DNA of 64,000 nucleotides from positions 40,040,409 to 40,104,408 of the forward strand of contig NC_060065.1 of NCBI RefSeq assembly GCF_020283565.1. Direction: 5' to 3'. Source of the DNA: Trifolium pratense (Eukaryota > Streptophyta > Magnoliopsida > Fabales > Fabaceae). The notes beneath the pieces are model-generated. The model worked only from the letters and a program-made list of their open reading frames with translations, was not told the origin of the DNA and ran no database searches. A program made the position numbers and the translations under genes. Positions 1 through 11,546 of this stretch are shown here, piece by piece (position 1 is the first letter of the stretch; every line of letters starts with the position of its first letter).

Positions 1-339
1 TAACTAAATAATGATGTACTGTTCAATCTGAATAGAGAAATTAATAGGAATCCATGAAAGAGAAATTATTAAGGAGGGGAATTCTTGAGAAATGGTTTCC
101 CTTGTCATACAAGAATGTAAGTTATCTAAATGATTCCCTACATTCTGATTAACCCTATTTATCGAACTAATCCCCTCTAACTAACTGACTAATTGTCCGA
201 GTTTAATTCTTTTTACCGAACTGGTGATAATCTCATTGTCTGAGTTTATTTCTTTTTGTTTGCCTATTGAAACAAGTACTGTTTTTTTTTTTGTCTATTT
301 TTAGTATGCACCGAGTATCATTTTGTGCTATATTTTCAG
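1..339 (+). other. Intron of the METTL25-like gene
   Basis: No reading frame matching the family is visible before the acceptor at 331-339. The sequence is T-rich toward its 3' end, as expected for an intron. Confidence 0.6.
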
Positions 340-1748
340 GGTTATCTTGCACAAGTACTTGCCTTTCAATATCAGCATCCTGTCATTGCCATTGATGCAT
401 GTTCTCACCATGGGATGGTCACTGATGCACGGGCAGAGCGGATTAAGAAGCACTACACATCACAGATGGTAAAATCTGGGTATGTCCTTCTTGCCTTAAG
501 ATGAAAAATGAGGGTTGTAGTATATATATGTTTGGACGAGTAATTGCGATTTCAATATGCTTTGGTAATTGTTCATAGCTGACCTTATTGTTACTTTGAC
601 CCCCCCCCCCCCCCCCCTCTCTGTTTTTTTCTTTCTTTTTCGTTATTAGGATTCATTTCTCTGTTCATTTGTTTTTTTTGCTCTAGATCAGGTATCAAGA
701 ATTTGAATGTGCCAAAGACAATCACATGCCGTGTGTTGTCCATTGAATCTTTGAAAGCTTTGGTTGAAACATCTGTGCCTAGATATGATCTTGACCAATC
801 CATGTTAAAGGGAGAAAATCAAGAAGATAAAGGGAAACTAAATTGTCCCGGTGGCGGTGACGCAAACAACAGATCTCCAACTGTCCTTGCTGGGCTTCAT
901 GCTTGCGGTGACCTTTCAGTGATAATGCTGAAGTGAGTTTTAAAATATGGCCGAGCTTCTTTTTCTCTACTGTACTTTTCAACTCTTATTAGTTTCTAAT
1001 TTTTCTACCATACTTGAGTAACACCAGAAAAAAATGGTTAGCAAACTCTAAACTACAGATAAACAGTAAACACTCGCAACAACTCTAAACAACTCCAGTC
1101 TAGTTACAAATATCTTTGGAAACTGATAGTTGTAGGATGTCATAGTCGAATTACTTCCGAGTTATCACGTTCCTTATATCGAAGCGACATCTTAAATGCA
1201 CTATTAACTTTATTATTGCTGTTGACCATATATATAGCTTGTTAACTTCCTGTTTTATAACATTGCCATTTTTCTGTCTGTGTATGTTTCCTTAATATAT
1301 ATTATCTGCCTCGGACAGACTTGTAACTGTTCCAATCCTTTCTCTATAGGACTTTCTTAGACTGCAGAGATGTTAAAGCTGTTGTTAGCATTGGTTGTTG
1401 TTACAATCTACTATCTGAAGAAAGCATTGGCGATGGTGAATCTCAATGTGGATTTCCAATGAGTCGTGCTTTGAGATCCGCTGGCTTATCACTTGGAAAA
1501 AGTGCACGTGATCTTGCTTGCCAGGTACATGATCTTGTTGGACGTTGGTCCTTTCTCCACCCTCTATTTACAAGCATGGTATAGGGAGGAATAAATAGTT
1601 GCAAGAAAACTGCTAGTCACTTATCATTAATATGATCCCATTAGGAGTTTTGGGGATTTACAAGTAACATGGTAGGATCTACAAAGTACAAACACAAATA
1701 CCAAAATGTCATGGAGGCCAAATACATGCTAATGTCCAACAGCAACAC

Positions 1749-1784
<36 letters not shown>

Positions 1785-4700
1785 AGCTCCATTTATAAAA
1801 AATATAAATTAAGTATCAAGATTATATGTTCATCATAATCTCAAAATCACTTGTTAAGTATTACATGTTCCCTAACAAAAAATTAACATAGCAACTTCAT
1901 TATACAATTTGAACAGTATGTTTCTTTACAAAGAGATTCTAAAACAAGATGATGAACTATTGAACTATGTTTTTCTTCAATCCATCCATGTACTGCCAAC
2001 AAAAATTGAATTAAAAAGAAGAATCCAAATACTGAAAAGGATCTCATCAACTTAATGCCTTTGTCTTTCATTTATCTACTACCAAATAAATTGAAAATTT
2101 TGGTTCCAGTCATGTCGCTTTTCATGTCCAGCAAAATGGTAGTTTCGGCTAGGTGTTGGAGCTATATACAAGCGTATCCTCAATGTGTCACAGTCACAGC
2201 CGGAAAAAAGAACCGACTAGCATACATAAATAACATAAATCAGACCTAGAATACTACCCATAGCCCACCATTTATTCTGTTTTCTGCTGCTCCTCCACCA
2301 CTTAGGGTTAGGATGGGGAGTACCAAACTAATCTGTCTCATGTAGAACAAGAGACATTTTCTACACAAACAGAAATTGAAATTACTGGTCCTGACTTCCC
2401 TGCAATAATTTTAAATTTATTTTAGTTTTTACTGTTTAAGTTTTAATGTTAAAGTCATGTGAGAGAAATTTACTGCATTATCTTCATTTTATATTGTTAG
2501 AGTGCAGAGAGATGGAGGAACCTTGACATGCATGCTGGCATTCACAACTTTGAATTACATGCTTTTCGTGCTGCTTTTCAGATGGTATTGAATTATAACT
2601 TAGTTTTATTGCATGCTAATTTCATATTCCTTTATTTCAACCGTCACAATCTTGCTCTTAATATAAAAAATAGGGTAAATTGGTGTTTACCCCCCTGCAA
2701 AATATGCTAGTTTTGTTTTACCCCCCTGTAAAATAAAAATTTTGGATTCCCCCCTCGCAATATTAAGATTCTTTGTTTTTCCCCCTGGATTGACAACTTG
2801 GATTTGGAATCTTATTTTTGCTGACATGACAAGCTTAAGTGGCTTTTTTTTTTACAGTTTTTATTTATTTAATTTTTGTTATCTTGCAACATAATGAGTT
2901 ATGTAATTTTAAGAAAATAAAATTTAAAAAACAAACTTCAATATTAAACTTCATCCCATCAATTCAATCACTAACCCATAAATCCAAAAACAAACAAGTA
3001 CAACAACATCATCAACAACATCATGGCTTTTTCTCAGACAATTCAGACAACGTTGTACCCTGCAACAAAACCATATAATTTCCTTGCAATTCAGCTTTAA
3101 TACAAGAGAACCCCAATAGAAATCAAATGAATTCAAGAGAACCCCTATGTCTCTCACTTCTCGATCCAAACAACACCATCATAAAGTATAAAAAACGCAG
3201 ATTTTTTTAAAAAAAGCAGAAATTATTTTCCTCTTCCAGATTCAACCCTTCTTCATCTTCTTCACAAAAACAACAACCTATTCAAAAAACCCAGAAAAAA
3301 CCATTCAAAAAATGTATCCAGACGAGAGAGACAGAGGGATCGAGATCGAGAGAGATATTCAAATTTGAGATCGAGAGAGAGATTTGATATCGAGAGAGAC
3401 TGACGGTGCCGGCGGTGGGTTTGATGGTAACGACGGCATTCTCGAGGAAGACGGTGGTGATGGAGTTGATCATCCTGGGTTTCTAGTTTTTTTCCTAGAG
3501 TTTCTTGATTTTGATGGGGTTTCTAAATTAATAAAAAATAAATTAAAATCCACTTAGGCAATATTTATTTATGAGTCACCAATTTAATTAATCAAAACTA
3601 AATTAAAAGCCACCTAAGATGCCACATCATCAAATTTGTCCGGTTAGTGTCCAACTTGTCCACTCTGGGGGCAAAAGCAAAAAATCTTGATATTGCAAGG
3701 GGGAATCCAAAATTTTTATTTTGCAGGGGGTAAAACAAAACTAGCATATTTTGCAGGGGGTAAACACCTATTTACCCTAAAAAATATAGATAGCTACTTA
3801 ACATTGTTTTTCTTGCCGTACATTAATGGTCAAATGTACTAAATTCTAAAACAATATAATTAATAAGATCACAAGATCCAGTTTATCTAACATTGAGATT
3901 CACCATCGCTAATGCTTTCTTCAGATAGTAGAATAAGCTTAGGATAAACTATGCTATCCCACCTATAATCCAGTTTTTATTGTGTCAATAGAGTACGATA
4001 AGCTTATTCTGTTGGCATTGGGTTATAAATGAGTCGGATAAACTACATATTTTTCTCCCTTTTATGGTTACTAGTGACCTTCTATTCCTTTCTTTTCTTT
4101 TCCTCCCTTTCACGGTGGCACCCCCACTATTGTTTCCATGCACCCGCCCCACTCCAAACAACTTTCACCTTTGCTGTCATTGTCATGGATAATGAAAATA
4201 CGAAGTTCATTTTTCTGTCTGATAGTTAATCATCTCATGTTATTAATTTGCAAAGAAATTTTCAATGTTTCTGATCTCAATTATTGCTTGAATCTATTCT
4301 GGTACAATGAAGAGGCATTATGTGTTGTATCCTGCAAAGATATAGGGCATTGAGACCAACAGGCTTCTCAAAAGTTACCCAAATTAACATGACAAATACA
4401 ATGCATACAAATACCAAAAGATCACCATAATGGAAATCATTTTACTATTGCATTCTCCTCTAGGCACTGGATCTAACTCCTTTTCTAACATGCATACAAA
4501 TAAAATGCTGTCAATTTATATATGTACATTTTTTGCTCCTGAAGGTTCTTTCTAAATATTATCCGGAAGTTGCGACGAGTACTCCTTCAATTGGGCGTAA
4601 AGGAAAGGCTCTACGCAGGCGAAACCAAAGGAGATCTGCAAAGTCCGAGCTGCACCTTAAAGGAAGTACTTGCCACGTAAAACAAAATTTCTGTGCTGTA

Positions 4701-6432
4701 GTGCCTGCCGAATCAAAAACTGGTATTGGAAATCCCTTTTCCTGTTTACCTTCTTCCCAACACCTAAAAATGATGGAACAAACAAAAAATTGAGATCAAG
4801 AGAGATAGGTAGTATGGCTAATGATCTTAAAACTATGGGATACTCCTCTTAGCCTCATGTCTACTGATGTGTTTTTCAATGGGGCTTCTTCAATGGATCT
4901 TCTTGCTAATAACTTTTATCTATTGTCCTAAAACACTAGGTAAGATCTTTCTTCTGCGGCATATGCAGACTGTAAAAGTTGATACATGTGACTGGATATT
5001 CATCTACATGTTTAATTAAAATAACTTTTGATCTGATGATGCTGGGTGGTAGGATTTGAGTGACTGATATATGTGCTTAATCTTTGTCAATGTGTTACAG
5101 AAGGTATCTCCGGCTCTGCATCAGAAACACAAACCTTATCTGGTGAAATTTCTTCCAATGAAAGGGCTGAATGTGAAGGGATTAAAATTGATAGCAAATC
5201 CTCAAATTTTGAAAGTTTCTGCCAGTCTGGACTGTCTCATCTTGGAATTAAAAATTCACATGATGTAAACCTGCAAGGCATATGGAAGGAAGCAGAACCA
5301 TTTGCTGTATGTCAATTTCACTTTCTTCTATTATTTCAAACTATTATCACGATAGTGCTCATAGGTCCTATTTTAATTTGTCTAGGATTTTATTTTATTT
5401 TTAGAGGTATTTTCCTGTTTCTTATTTATGGTTTCTTTTGCTACTTTAAAATTTTAATGCAGTTTTAAAATACTATTATAATCAGTACTTGGCAGGAGTT
5501 GAATTTGAAACTGCATGTGTCCCTCTGATTGAATTATTTTTATTGTTTGTTTTGAAATAAAAGGCTTGGTTGTTGTCGTTGTTGTTTGGAAATGGCTTCC
5601 TTTTGATGAGTGGAAACAATGGTTGACTTTGAGGGCATTGCTTAGTTTAATGACTTATTTTACACATTCAGTTATTACATCAGTATGTTAGCATAAGAAT
5701 CGAACTTCGTGTGTTGAATGAGATGTAGCAGGTGCAGACAGATTGGTTAGACATAGATGCTTCATTGCATCTTTATCGCATTCTAACAGTCTTTTAGGAT
5801 AAGATATATTTGTTTAAATGACATTTCTCTTCATTGGTAATGCTTTCTTGCCTTGTGTTGGCATGTCCATATAATTGTGCTCATAAAATGAAGTTCTCGG
5901 AAAAATTAAAATAAAATTGTTATAACTGCTTATATAAGATAAAGTCCCGTGAGCTTAATTCAGTTGGTAGGACATTGCATTATATATGCAGGGGGCCGGG
6001 TTTCGAACCCCGGTCATCCCACTTATCCACTTAAGTGTGGAATTTCTAAGCACTAGGCTACTTGACCAAAAAATTGTTATAACTGCTTTTAGAACAATGT
6101 TGGCTGAAATTCCAATAAAAGCAAAGTTTTATCTGTAGTTGTTCACAAGATATGCATATTTATTTATGCTGTAATCCAAGTCAAATATTGAACTATCTAG
6201 TACTTATTAATGTAGCAATGTTTTACAGGACCTTATAGGACCATATTGGTCTCTCAGAGCTGCTTTAGGGCCTCTTTTGGAAACTCTTATTTTGCTTGAT
6301 AGGTTATTGTTTCTTCAAGAGCAAGGAAGTGCATTGGAAGCGTACCTGTTACCAATATTTGACCCAAATATATCTCCCAGAAATGTGGCTATAATTGCAA
6401 AGAAGATTGACAAAGATTTAAGATCCTTCTGA
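340..6432 (+). CDS. METTL25/RRNAD1-type methyltransferase, C-terminal seven exons (5' part outside window)
   Basis: Seven exons join in one frame: 340-479, 687-932, 1350-1524, 2501-2584, 4545-4722, 5101-5306 and 6229-6432, all with GT/AG borders, giving 410 codons and a TGA stop. The product starts in the SAM-binding Rossmann region (GYLAQVLAFQYQHPVIAID), then carries GLHACGDLS, the SIGCCYNLL segment and GFPMSRAL...SARDLACQ followed by ERW. This set of motifs is the signature of the METTL25/RRNAD1 family, a Rossmann-fold methyltransferase group; the Cys-Cys motif is intact. The plant substrate is not known to me, so the function is only family level. A basic, Ser-rich insert (RRRNQRRSAKSE) lies in exon 5. 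The start codon and N-terminus are upstream of the window; bases 1-339 look like intron. Introns carry a GT microsatellite, a Mutator-like element and a SINE without damaging splice sites, so I regard the gene as functional. Confidence 0.85.
601..617. repeat. Poly(C) tract in intron
   Basis: Uninterrupted run of about 17 C in the intron between the first two visible exons; length may be unreliable because such runs are prone to sequencing error. Confidence 0.8.
1749..1783. repeat. (GT)n microsatellite
   Basis: About 17 GT units inside the intron 1525-2500 of the METTL25-like gene. Confidence 0.9.
2673..3777. mobile_element. Mutator-like (Pack-MULE-like) element with ~110-bp inverted ends
   Basis: The element opens with GGGTAAATTGGTGTTTACCC and closes with its near inverse (GGGGTAAACACCTATTTACCC); the inverted ends continue for about 110 bp. 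It is flanked by a perfect 9-bp target duplication TAAAAAATA at 2664-2672 and 3778-3786, the size typical of Mutator-like transposons. The 1105-bp interior has no transposase. Around 3282-3480 it carries GC-richer, GAGA-rich DNA with a short minus-strand frame (63 codons), which looks like a captured 5'UTR and start of a cellular gene. It lies in intron 2585-4544 of the METTL25-like gene. A related foldback sits at 43497-44803. Confidence 0.8.
5944..6067 (+). mobile_element. tRNA-derived SINE (family A) in intron
   Basis: Pol III box A-like GAGCTTAATTCAGTTGGTAG and box B-like GGTTTCGAACCCC are spaced as in a tRNA, followed by a tRNA-unrelated body ending CTACTTGACC and a short A tail. A 19-bp direct repeat (AAAATTGTTATAACTGCTT, 5913-5931 and 6070-6088) flanks it, with about 12 extra bases at the 5' side. 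Related copies lie near 27396, 32455, 40845, 19626 (minus) and 44841 (minus). Confidence 0.85.
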
Positions 6433-6528
6433 GGCTTAAAGGTAACTAATATCTCCGCATGCATCATTATGTGTTTCATTCAATCCCTTAGACTACGTGA
6501 ATTACAAATATTATCAATATCCTCTTAG

Positions 6529-6755
6529 GTGAAGAAGGTAAATTCATTTAGAACAAGGTCACAGTGCTGCTGCCATGATTCAATACTCCATTTTCTTGCT
6601 AGAGTTCAGTTGATTCTCAAGTTCGTCTTGGGTGAAGGTTAGATTCATAGGGGACAAGGCTGCAACTGCAACCGCTATGGTGCTGTCATCATTCAATCCC
6701 ACTGCTTTCCTTTCTTGTTGGAAAAAGGGTGTTACTCAACTCAGGTTCCAGTTGA
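6529..6755. repeat. Diverged tandem duplication downstream of METTL25-like stop
   Basis: Two copies, about 105-110 bp each, begin GTGAAGAAGGTAAATTCAT and GTGAAGGTTAGATTCAT and continue through ACAAGG..., ATTCAAT... and GTTGATT blocks. It probably lies in the 3'UTR or just beyond; no coding potential is evident. Confidence 0.55.
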
Positions 6756-7714
6756 TTTCACATCATTCGACGTTACTTGGCAACCATTATTATTCATATA
6801 AAATAAAACTCCAAAAATAGCTGACCGGGCAATTAACTAAATTGATGCATGCTTATAGAGTAGTTAAGCCAGTTTTATATAATTATTAAGCTACCAGAGT
6901 CTTTGTATGTTATCGTTTTTTCCGTTGCCTTTCCTTTGTTTGTGGGCATAGGATTTTGGATCGAATTTTTTGCAGGGCATGAGATTGAGAACCCAAAATA
7001 CCATTTCTATTTCTTGTTCAACGAAATTGAAAAACTAAACAAATAGAATCCCATTCCCAATGCAACAACAACAATCCCATTCCTTCCGGGTTCATTTTTC
7101 AAAAAATAGAATCAGATGTTACGGGAAAAATCTGATTCGAGGATATGGTTAAGGTGGTGTTTGGTTTTGTTTGCTTTGGGCATATTCTTTAATGGAGATT
7201 CAAGGTTTGTAGACATAAATTCTTTGGGTTGAAGATGAATATGAATACAGATGAACAGTGTTAGATTTGTTTTCGTTTTTAAAACAGCACTGCTATACAT
7301 CGCGAAAATAAATTCACGAATATTTTTAAAATAACTACGCCAAATCACTAACACATCATCATGTTTTAACAAAAAAGGACCAAAGTGTGCACATTTTAAA
7401 ACATAAATGACCTAAATGAAAAAAATAAAAATCAAAGTGTTATAAATAAATAAGATAAAAGATCTCCAGTGTAATTTTTAACTCTAAGTTCAAAATTCTT
7501 ATAAGGCGTGACCAAGCAGCTTAATGCAATGAACGATTGATAGCTACACCTTTTTCTGAACTTAAAAAATTTGCATTTGAAATCTCTTGATTTTTTTACT
7601 TTGCACCACTAGTCCAAGAAGCTCAAGAACACAAGTTTGAACTATTAAATCAGGTCCTGGCTTCGCCACACCGTAGTCTATGCATATGCATTCAGCTTTC
7701 TTGTTGGATGTCAT

Positions 7715-7921
7715 CCCCGTTTGGATTAGTTTATTTTTGAGGTTGTGCAAACAGCTTATGCAGTTTTTATCTATTATTATAAGCTTGTCAAGGTAGTTTA
7801 TGATAAAATCACTTATAAAAATACAATTTTCACTAGTGTGAACTTATAAAATAACATAAAACCTAATTTATATTGCATAAACTGTTTGCATAAGCTCAAA
7901 AATAAGCTAATTCAAACTGGA
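7715..7921. mobile_element. hAT-like MITE (CCCCGTTTGGATTAG ends)
   Basis: Inverted ends CCCCGTTTGGATTAG / CTAATTCAAACTGG enclose a palindromic AT-rich body that contains AATTTTCACTAGTGTGAACT. A second copy, in the opposite orientation, is at 44935-45130. The target duplication is short or unclear (CAT on both sides). Confidence 0.75.
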
Positions 7922-7940
7922 CCATATTCTTTTGAGACAG

Positions 7941-8149
7941 GTCTGTTTGGTTCGAAGTAGATGGAGGGGAGAGAATATTTTTAGTTAAATGTCAAAATCA
8001 TCATTTATTTTTATGTTTGCAACTTTTTTTTTTCAAATCATTTTATTATGTAATAAATGTTGCAAACATAAAAAAGAAGAAGATGATTTTGGCATTTAAC
8101 TAAAAATATCCCATCACCTCCCACCCCGTCTACTTCGAATCTAACAAAC
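7941..8149. mobile_element. MITE with long inverted ends (GTCTGTTTGGTTCGAAGTAG)
   Basis: Arms of about 75 bp are inverted copies: GAAGTAGATGGAGGGGAG... on the left and ...CACCCCGTCTACTTCGAA on the right, both including the block TTTTTAGTTAAATG. The element lies only about 20 bp from the preceding MITE. No target duplication could be fixed. Confidence 0.75.
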
Positions 8150-8792
8150 AAAAAATCTATTTTGTAATTTTTTTTTAAGTCTATGCTATTTGTGGTTATA
8201 AACAAAAAATTCATCTACCAAAAAGAAAAACCTGAATATTCAAGTTCATGGCTTAATTAAAACCATTGATTCACGTAAACTACATTTTTATTTTATTTTT
8301 CCATGCTCAATTTTTTATTTTTTTTATACAAGTTCCAGATTTTTGTAAATTCACGTAATTATGAAACATATATGCTTGACTATAAACACAAGTGAACAAG
8401 CTTGACAATATTGGTAAAAAGAAACAATGATGAAACAGGTTTAAATGCATATTGGAAAAAACAGTTTGAAAATTTTAAGGAAAGACTTTTTTGTAGTTTT
8501 TTTTTTATAAAACTACAAAATTACCCTTTATGTTAAACATATTTAAAATAATGGAAGAATGGTATTTTGATCTAAATGGGAAATGTGCGCATTGCTAATT
8601 TACATCTTCATGTTTTTAGTTGATTGTAAATTAGCAACCCTCATATATATATACACACATAAGCCTATTTTTATTTCGTAATTTATGTGGTGTATTTTTT
8701 TATTTTTATTTTGTAATTTATATGAGTTCTATTTTTTATTAATATATTAAGGTAGCCAAATCAGACTAAACCGGTTAACATATTTTATTACA

Positions 8793-8975
8793 TTATAGAC
8801 TTTATGTAGAATTATATGAGCACCATATTGAGAACCATATTATGGTTGAAGCATAATTATTATAGTTGGAGCATGATCAGCATTCTATGGTGTACAATAA
8901 GCTATTTTATAATACTTCGACTTTGCATAAAATTATATGAGCTGAAGCATAGTTACTGTAGTTGAAGCATGAACA
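8793..8975. repeat. Weak ~120-bp duplication with GAAGCAT motifs
   Basis: GACTTT(A/G)...AATTATATGAGC followed by GGTTGAAGCATA and GTTGGAGCATG is repeated with changes about 120 bp later. No gene is visible in 8150-9200 beyond this. Confidence 0.4.
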
Positions 8976-9206
8976 TAAATTGGAGAAAGTTCGAATCAGA
9001 AATGTTGTAAAATCAATGTTATTTCCATCTTTGCTTCCAACATGGAGTTTTCAAATTTTTATTAACAATGCACCTCTCAAACAATGAATATCAAGATTTT
9101 TTTCAATTAAATTGTGAGAAATGATCAAAATTTGCAATCAAATGTATGACCGGAAATAGTTGAACTTGAGATCATTACAATGAATAAAATGAATGGAAGA
9201 CATCTA

Positions 9207-11388
9207 CTATCTACTATCCAAGAAAATAAGATACTAATGAAATCTCTAATTTGCCCTTTTTCATTTTTTGACACATAATCTAATTTAGGGTTATTTGTGT
9301 CATTATTCAAAGTTAGTATAAAATAACTATCCATTATCTGATGGTTTCTCTTAAATTTGTAGAAAAAAAACTTCTCATTATGTTACTCATATTTTAACTT
9401 CCACTTGTTTTTCTTCTACTTCAATCCTTTATGATTGAAAACTTAAACATAGGATAAGCATATTGAAACTTCTGGTGTTTGTATCAATCTTTTAGAAGGT
9501 ACAATCATGATTTTCTTTTTTGTGTTTTTTTTTGTATTTCATGTATTGTTGTTATACTGAAGTTATCAGTAACAAACTTTTTTTGTTGCTTTTTAAGTTT
9601 GTTACATCCTTATCTTTTTTTATTTTGTTGTTGCTATTTTTAGGTTTTTTTTTTCATATCACCAAAATGAATTTTCCCCTTTTTTTGTTTTTTGTTGATT
9701 TTTTTTCTATATTTTTCCTTTTTTTTTGTTGTTGCTCTTTTAAGTTTGTTACATCCTTATTTTTTATTATTTTTTTTTTGATATTTTTAGGTTTTTTTTT
9801 ATATCACCAAAATGAATTTTTCCCTTTTTTTGATACTTTGTTCCTGCTTTATTTCTTGATACTTTCTTCATACTTTATAATGTTTTCTCCTTTTTCTACT
9901 TCATTTTCTATTATTATTTTAAAACTTTCTGAGATAACATTGTTCAAATGTAGAACCGACGATGTCAAGGGCTTTTGGTGACGTGAAATCTGTCAATGAT
10001 TCAAAAGAGCTATGAAAATTTGTTGTGAGACTTGAAGACATCTGGACAGTAACTAATGGTGGAAAAGAGCATCTTAAATTTTTTATATTGGACAAACATG
10101 TATAATAAGTTTCATATATGTTTCAAAACATAACTATATTTTTTACTTAATACACAGAACAAAAAAAAAAGCATACATTTGATAACTATATTTTTTTTGG
10201 TTATCAAATGTATGCTTTTTTTTTGTTCTGTGTATTAAGTAAAAAATATAGTTATGTTTTGAAACATATATGAAACTTATTATACATGTTTGTCCAATAT
10301 AAAGAATTCAAGATGCTCTTATCCACCATTAGTTACTGTCCAGATGTCTTCAAGCCTCACAACAAATTTTCATAACTCTTTTGAATCATTGACAGATTTC
10401 ACGTCATCAAAAGCCCTTGACATCGTCGGTTCTACATTTGAACAATGTTATCTCAGAAAGTTTTAAAATAATAATAGAAAATGAAGTAGAAAAAGGAGAA
10501 AAAATCATAAAGTATGAAGAAAGTATCAAGAAATAAAGTAGGAACAAAGTATCAAAAAAAGGGGAAAATTCATTTTGGTGATATAAAAAAACCTAAAAAT
10601 AGCAAAAAATAAAATAAAAAAAATAAGGATGTAACAAACTTAAAAGAGCAGCAAAAAAAAAAGGAAATATATAGAAAAAAATATCAACAAAAAACAAAAA
10701 AATAGAAAAAAAGGGGAAAATTCATTTTGGTGATATGAAAAAAAAACCTAAAAATAGCAACAACAAAATAAAAAAAGATAAGGATGTAACAAACTTAAAA
10801 CAACAACAAAAAAAGTTTGTTTCTGATAACTTCAGTATAACAACAATATATGAAATACAAAAAAAAAAAACACAAAAAAGAAAAATCATGATTGTACCTT
10901 CTAAAAGATTGATACAAACACCAGAAGTTTCAATATGCTTATGCTATGTTTAAGTTTCCAATCATAAATGATTGAAGTAAAAGAAAAAGAAAAATAAGTG
11001 GAAGTTAAAATATGAGTAACATAATGAGAAGTTTTTTTCTACAAACTTTAAGAGAAACCATCAGATAATGGGTAGTTATTTTATACTAACTTTGAATAAT
11101 AACACAAATAACCCTGAATTAGATTATGTGTCAAAAAATGCAAAATGTCAAATTAGAGATTTCATTAGTGAATTTAATTTATATGCACCGTCGGTGTAAA
11201 GTTATTTTGCACATGCGTCCAATAATATACCGACACATCATGTATGGTCATTAAAAACACATGATGTGTCACATTCATTAAATAATGTGGCAACGCGTCA
11301 TTGAATGTATGTGTAAAAAAGATTTACACCGACGGTGCACAACAATTAAACTCTTCATTAGTATCTTATTTTCTTGGATAGTAGATAG
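9207..11388. mobile_element. 2.2-kb foldback element (near-perfect inverted repeat)
   Basis: The left arm (9207-10186, 980 bp) and the right arm (10200-11388, 996 bp after removing a nested 184-bp MITE and its target duplication) are inverted copies with only a 13-base loop (10187-10199). Both arms share a T/A-rich block that is itself duplicated inside each arm (GTTTGTTACATCCTTAT and CACCAAAATGAATTTT twice per arm), so that duplication came before arm formation. No transposase or target duplication was found. Long reading frames here are low-complexity artefacts. Confidence 0.9.
11170..11353. mobile_element. Mutator-type MITE nested in foldback right arm
   Basis: The inverted ends contain TGCACCGTCGGTGTAAA / TTTACACCGACGGTGCA. 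A perfect 9-bp target duplication TTCATTAGT lies at 11161-11169 and 11354-11362. The left foldback arm (around 9232) holds the same site once, which acts as an internal empty-site control. Confidence 0.92.
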
Positions 11389-11413
11389 ATATCTCTTTTT
11401 TGATGGGCTTCGT

Positions 11414-11481
11414 TTTGGGCCAAAAACTAATACTGCCACAAAAAAAAGTTAAACCCTAATAAAATTTCTCCTAAACCCTAA
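11414..11481 (+). promoter_or_regulatory. Site II and telo-box promoter elements of the L1-domain gene
   Basis: A palindromic TTTGGGCCAAA (site II type, 11414-11424) is followed by two telo-boxes AAACCCTAA at 11451-11459 and 11473-11481, 66 bp before the ATG. This pair is characteristic of plant ribosome-biogenesis genes and fits the encoded protein. Confidence 0.75.
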
Positions 11482-11546
11482 TTTCACTCCTTTTATTTCT
11501 TCTTCGGCCAAACGCTTCTCACCTTCAAACCTCAATCCACTCTGTC

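Noticed and set aside
9520..9981. 153-codon T-rich open frame with hydrophobic product
   Set aside because: It is low-complexity sequence in the foldback arm; its inverse copy codes for a Lys/Asn-rich frame, so neither is a gene.
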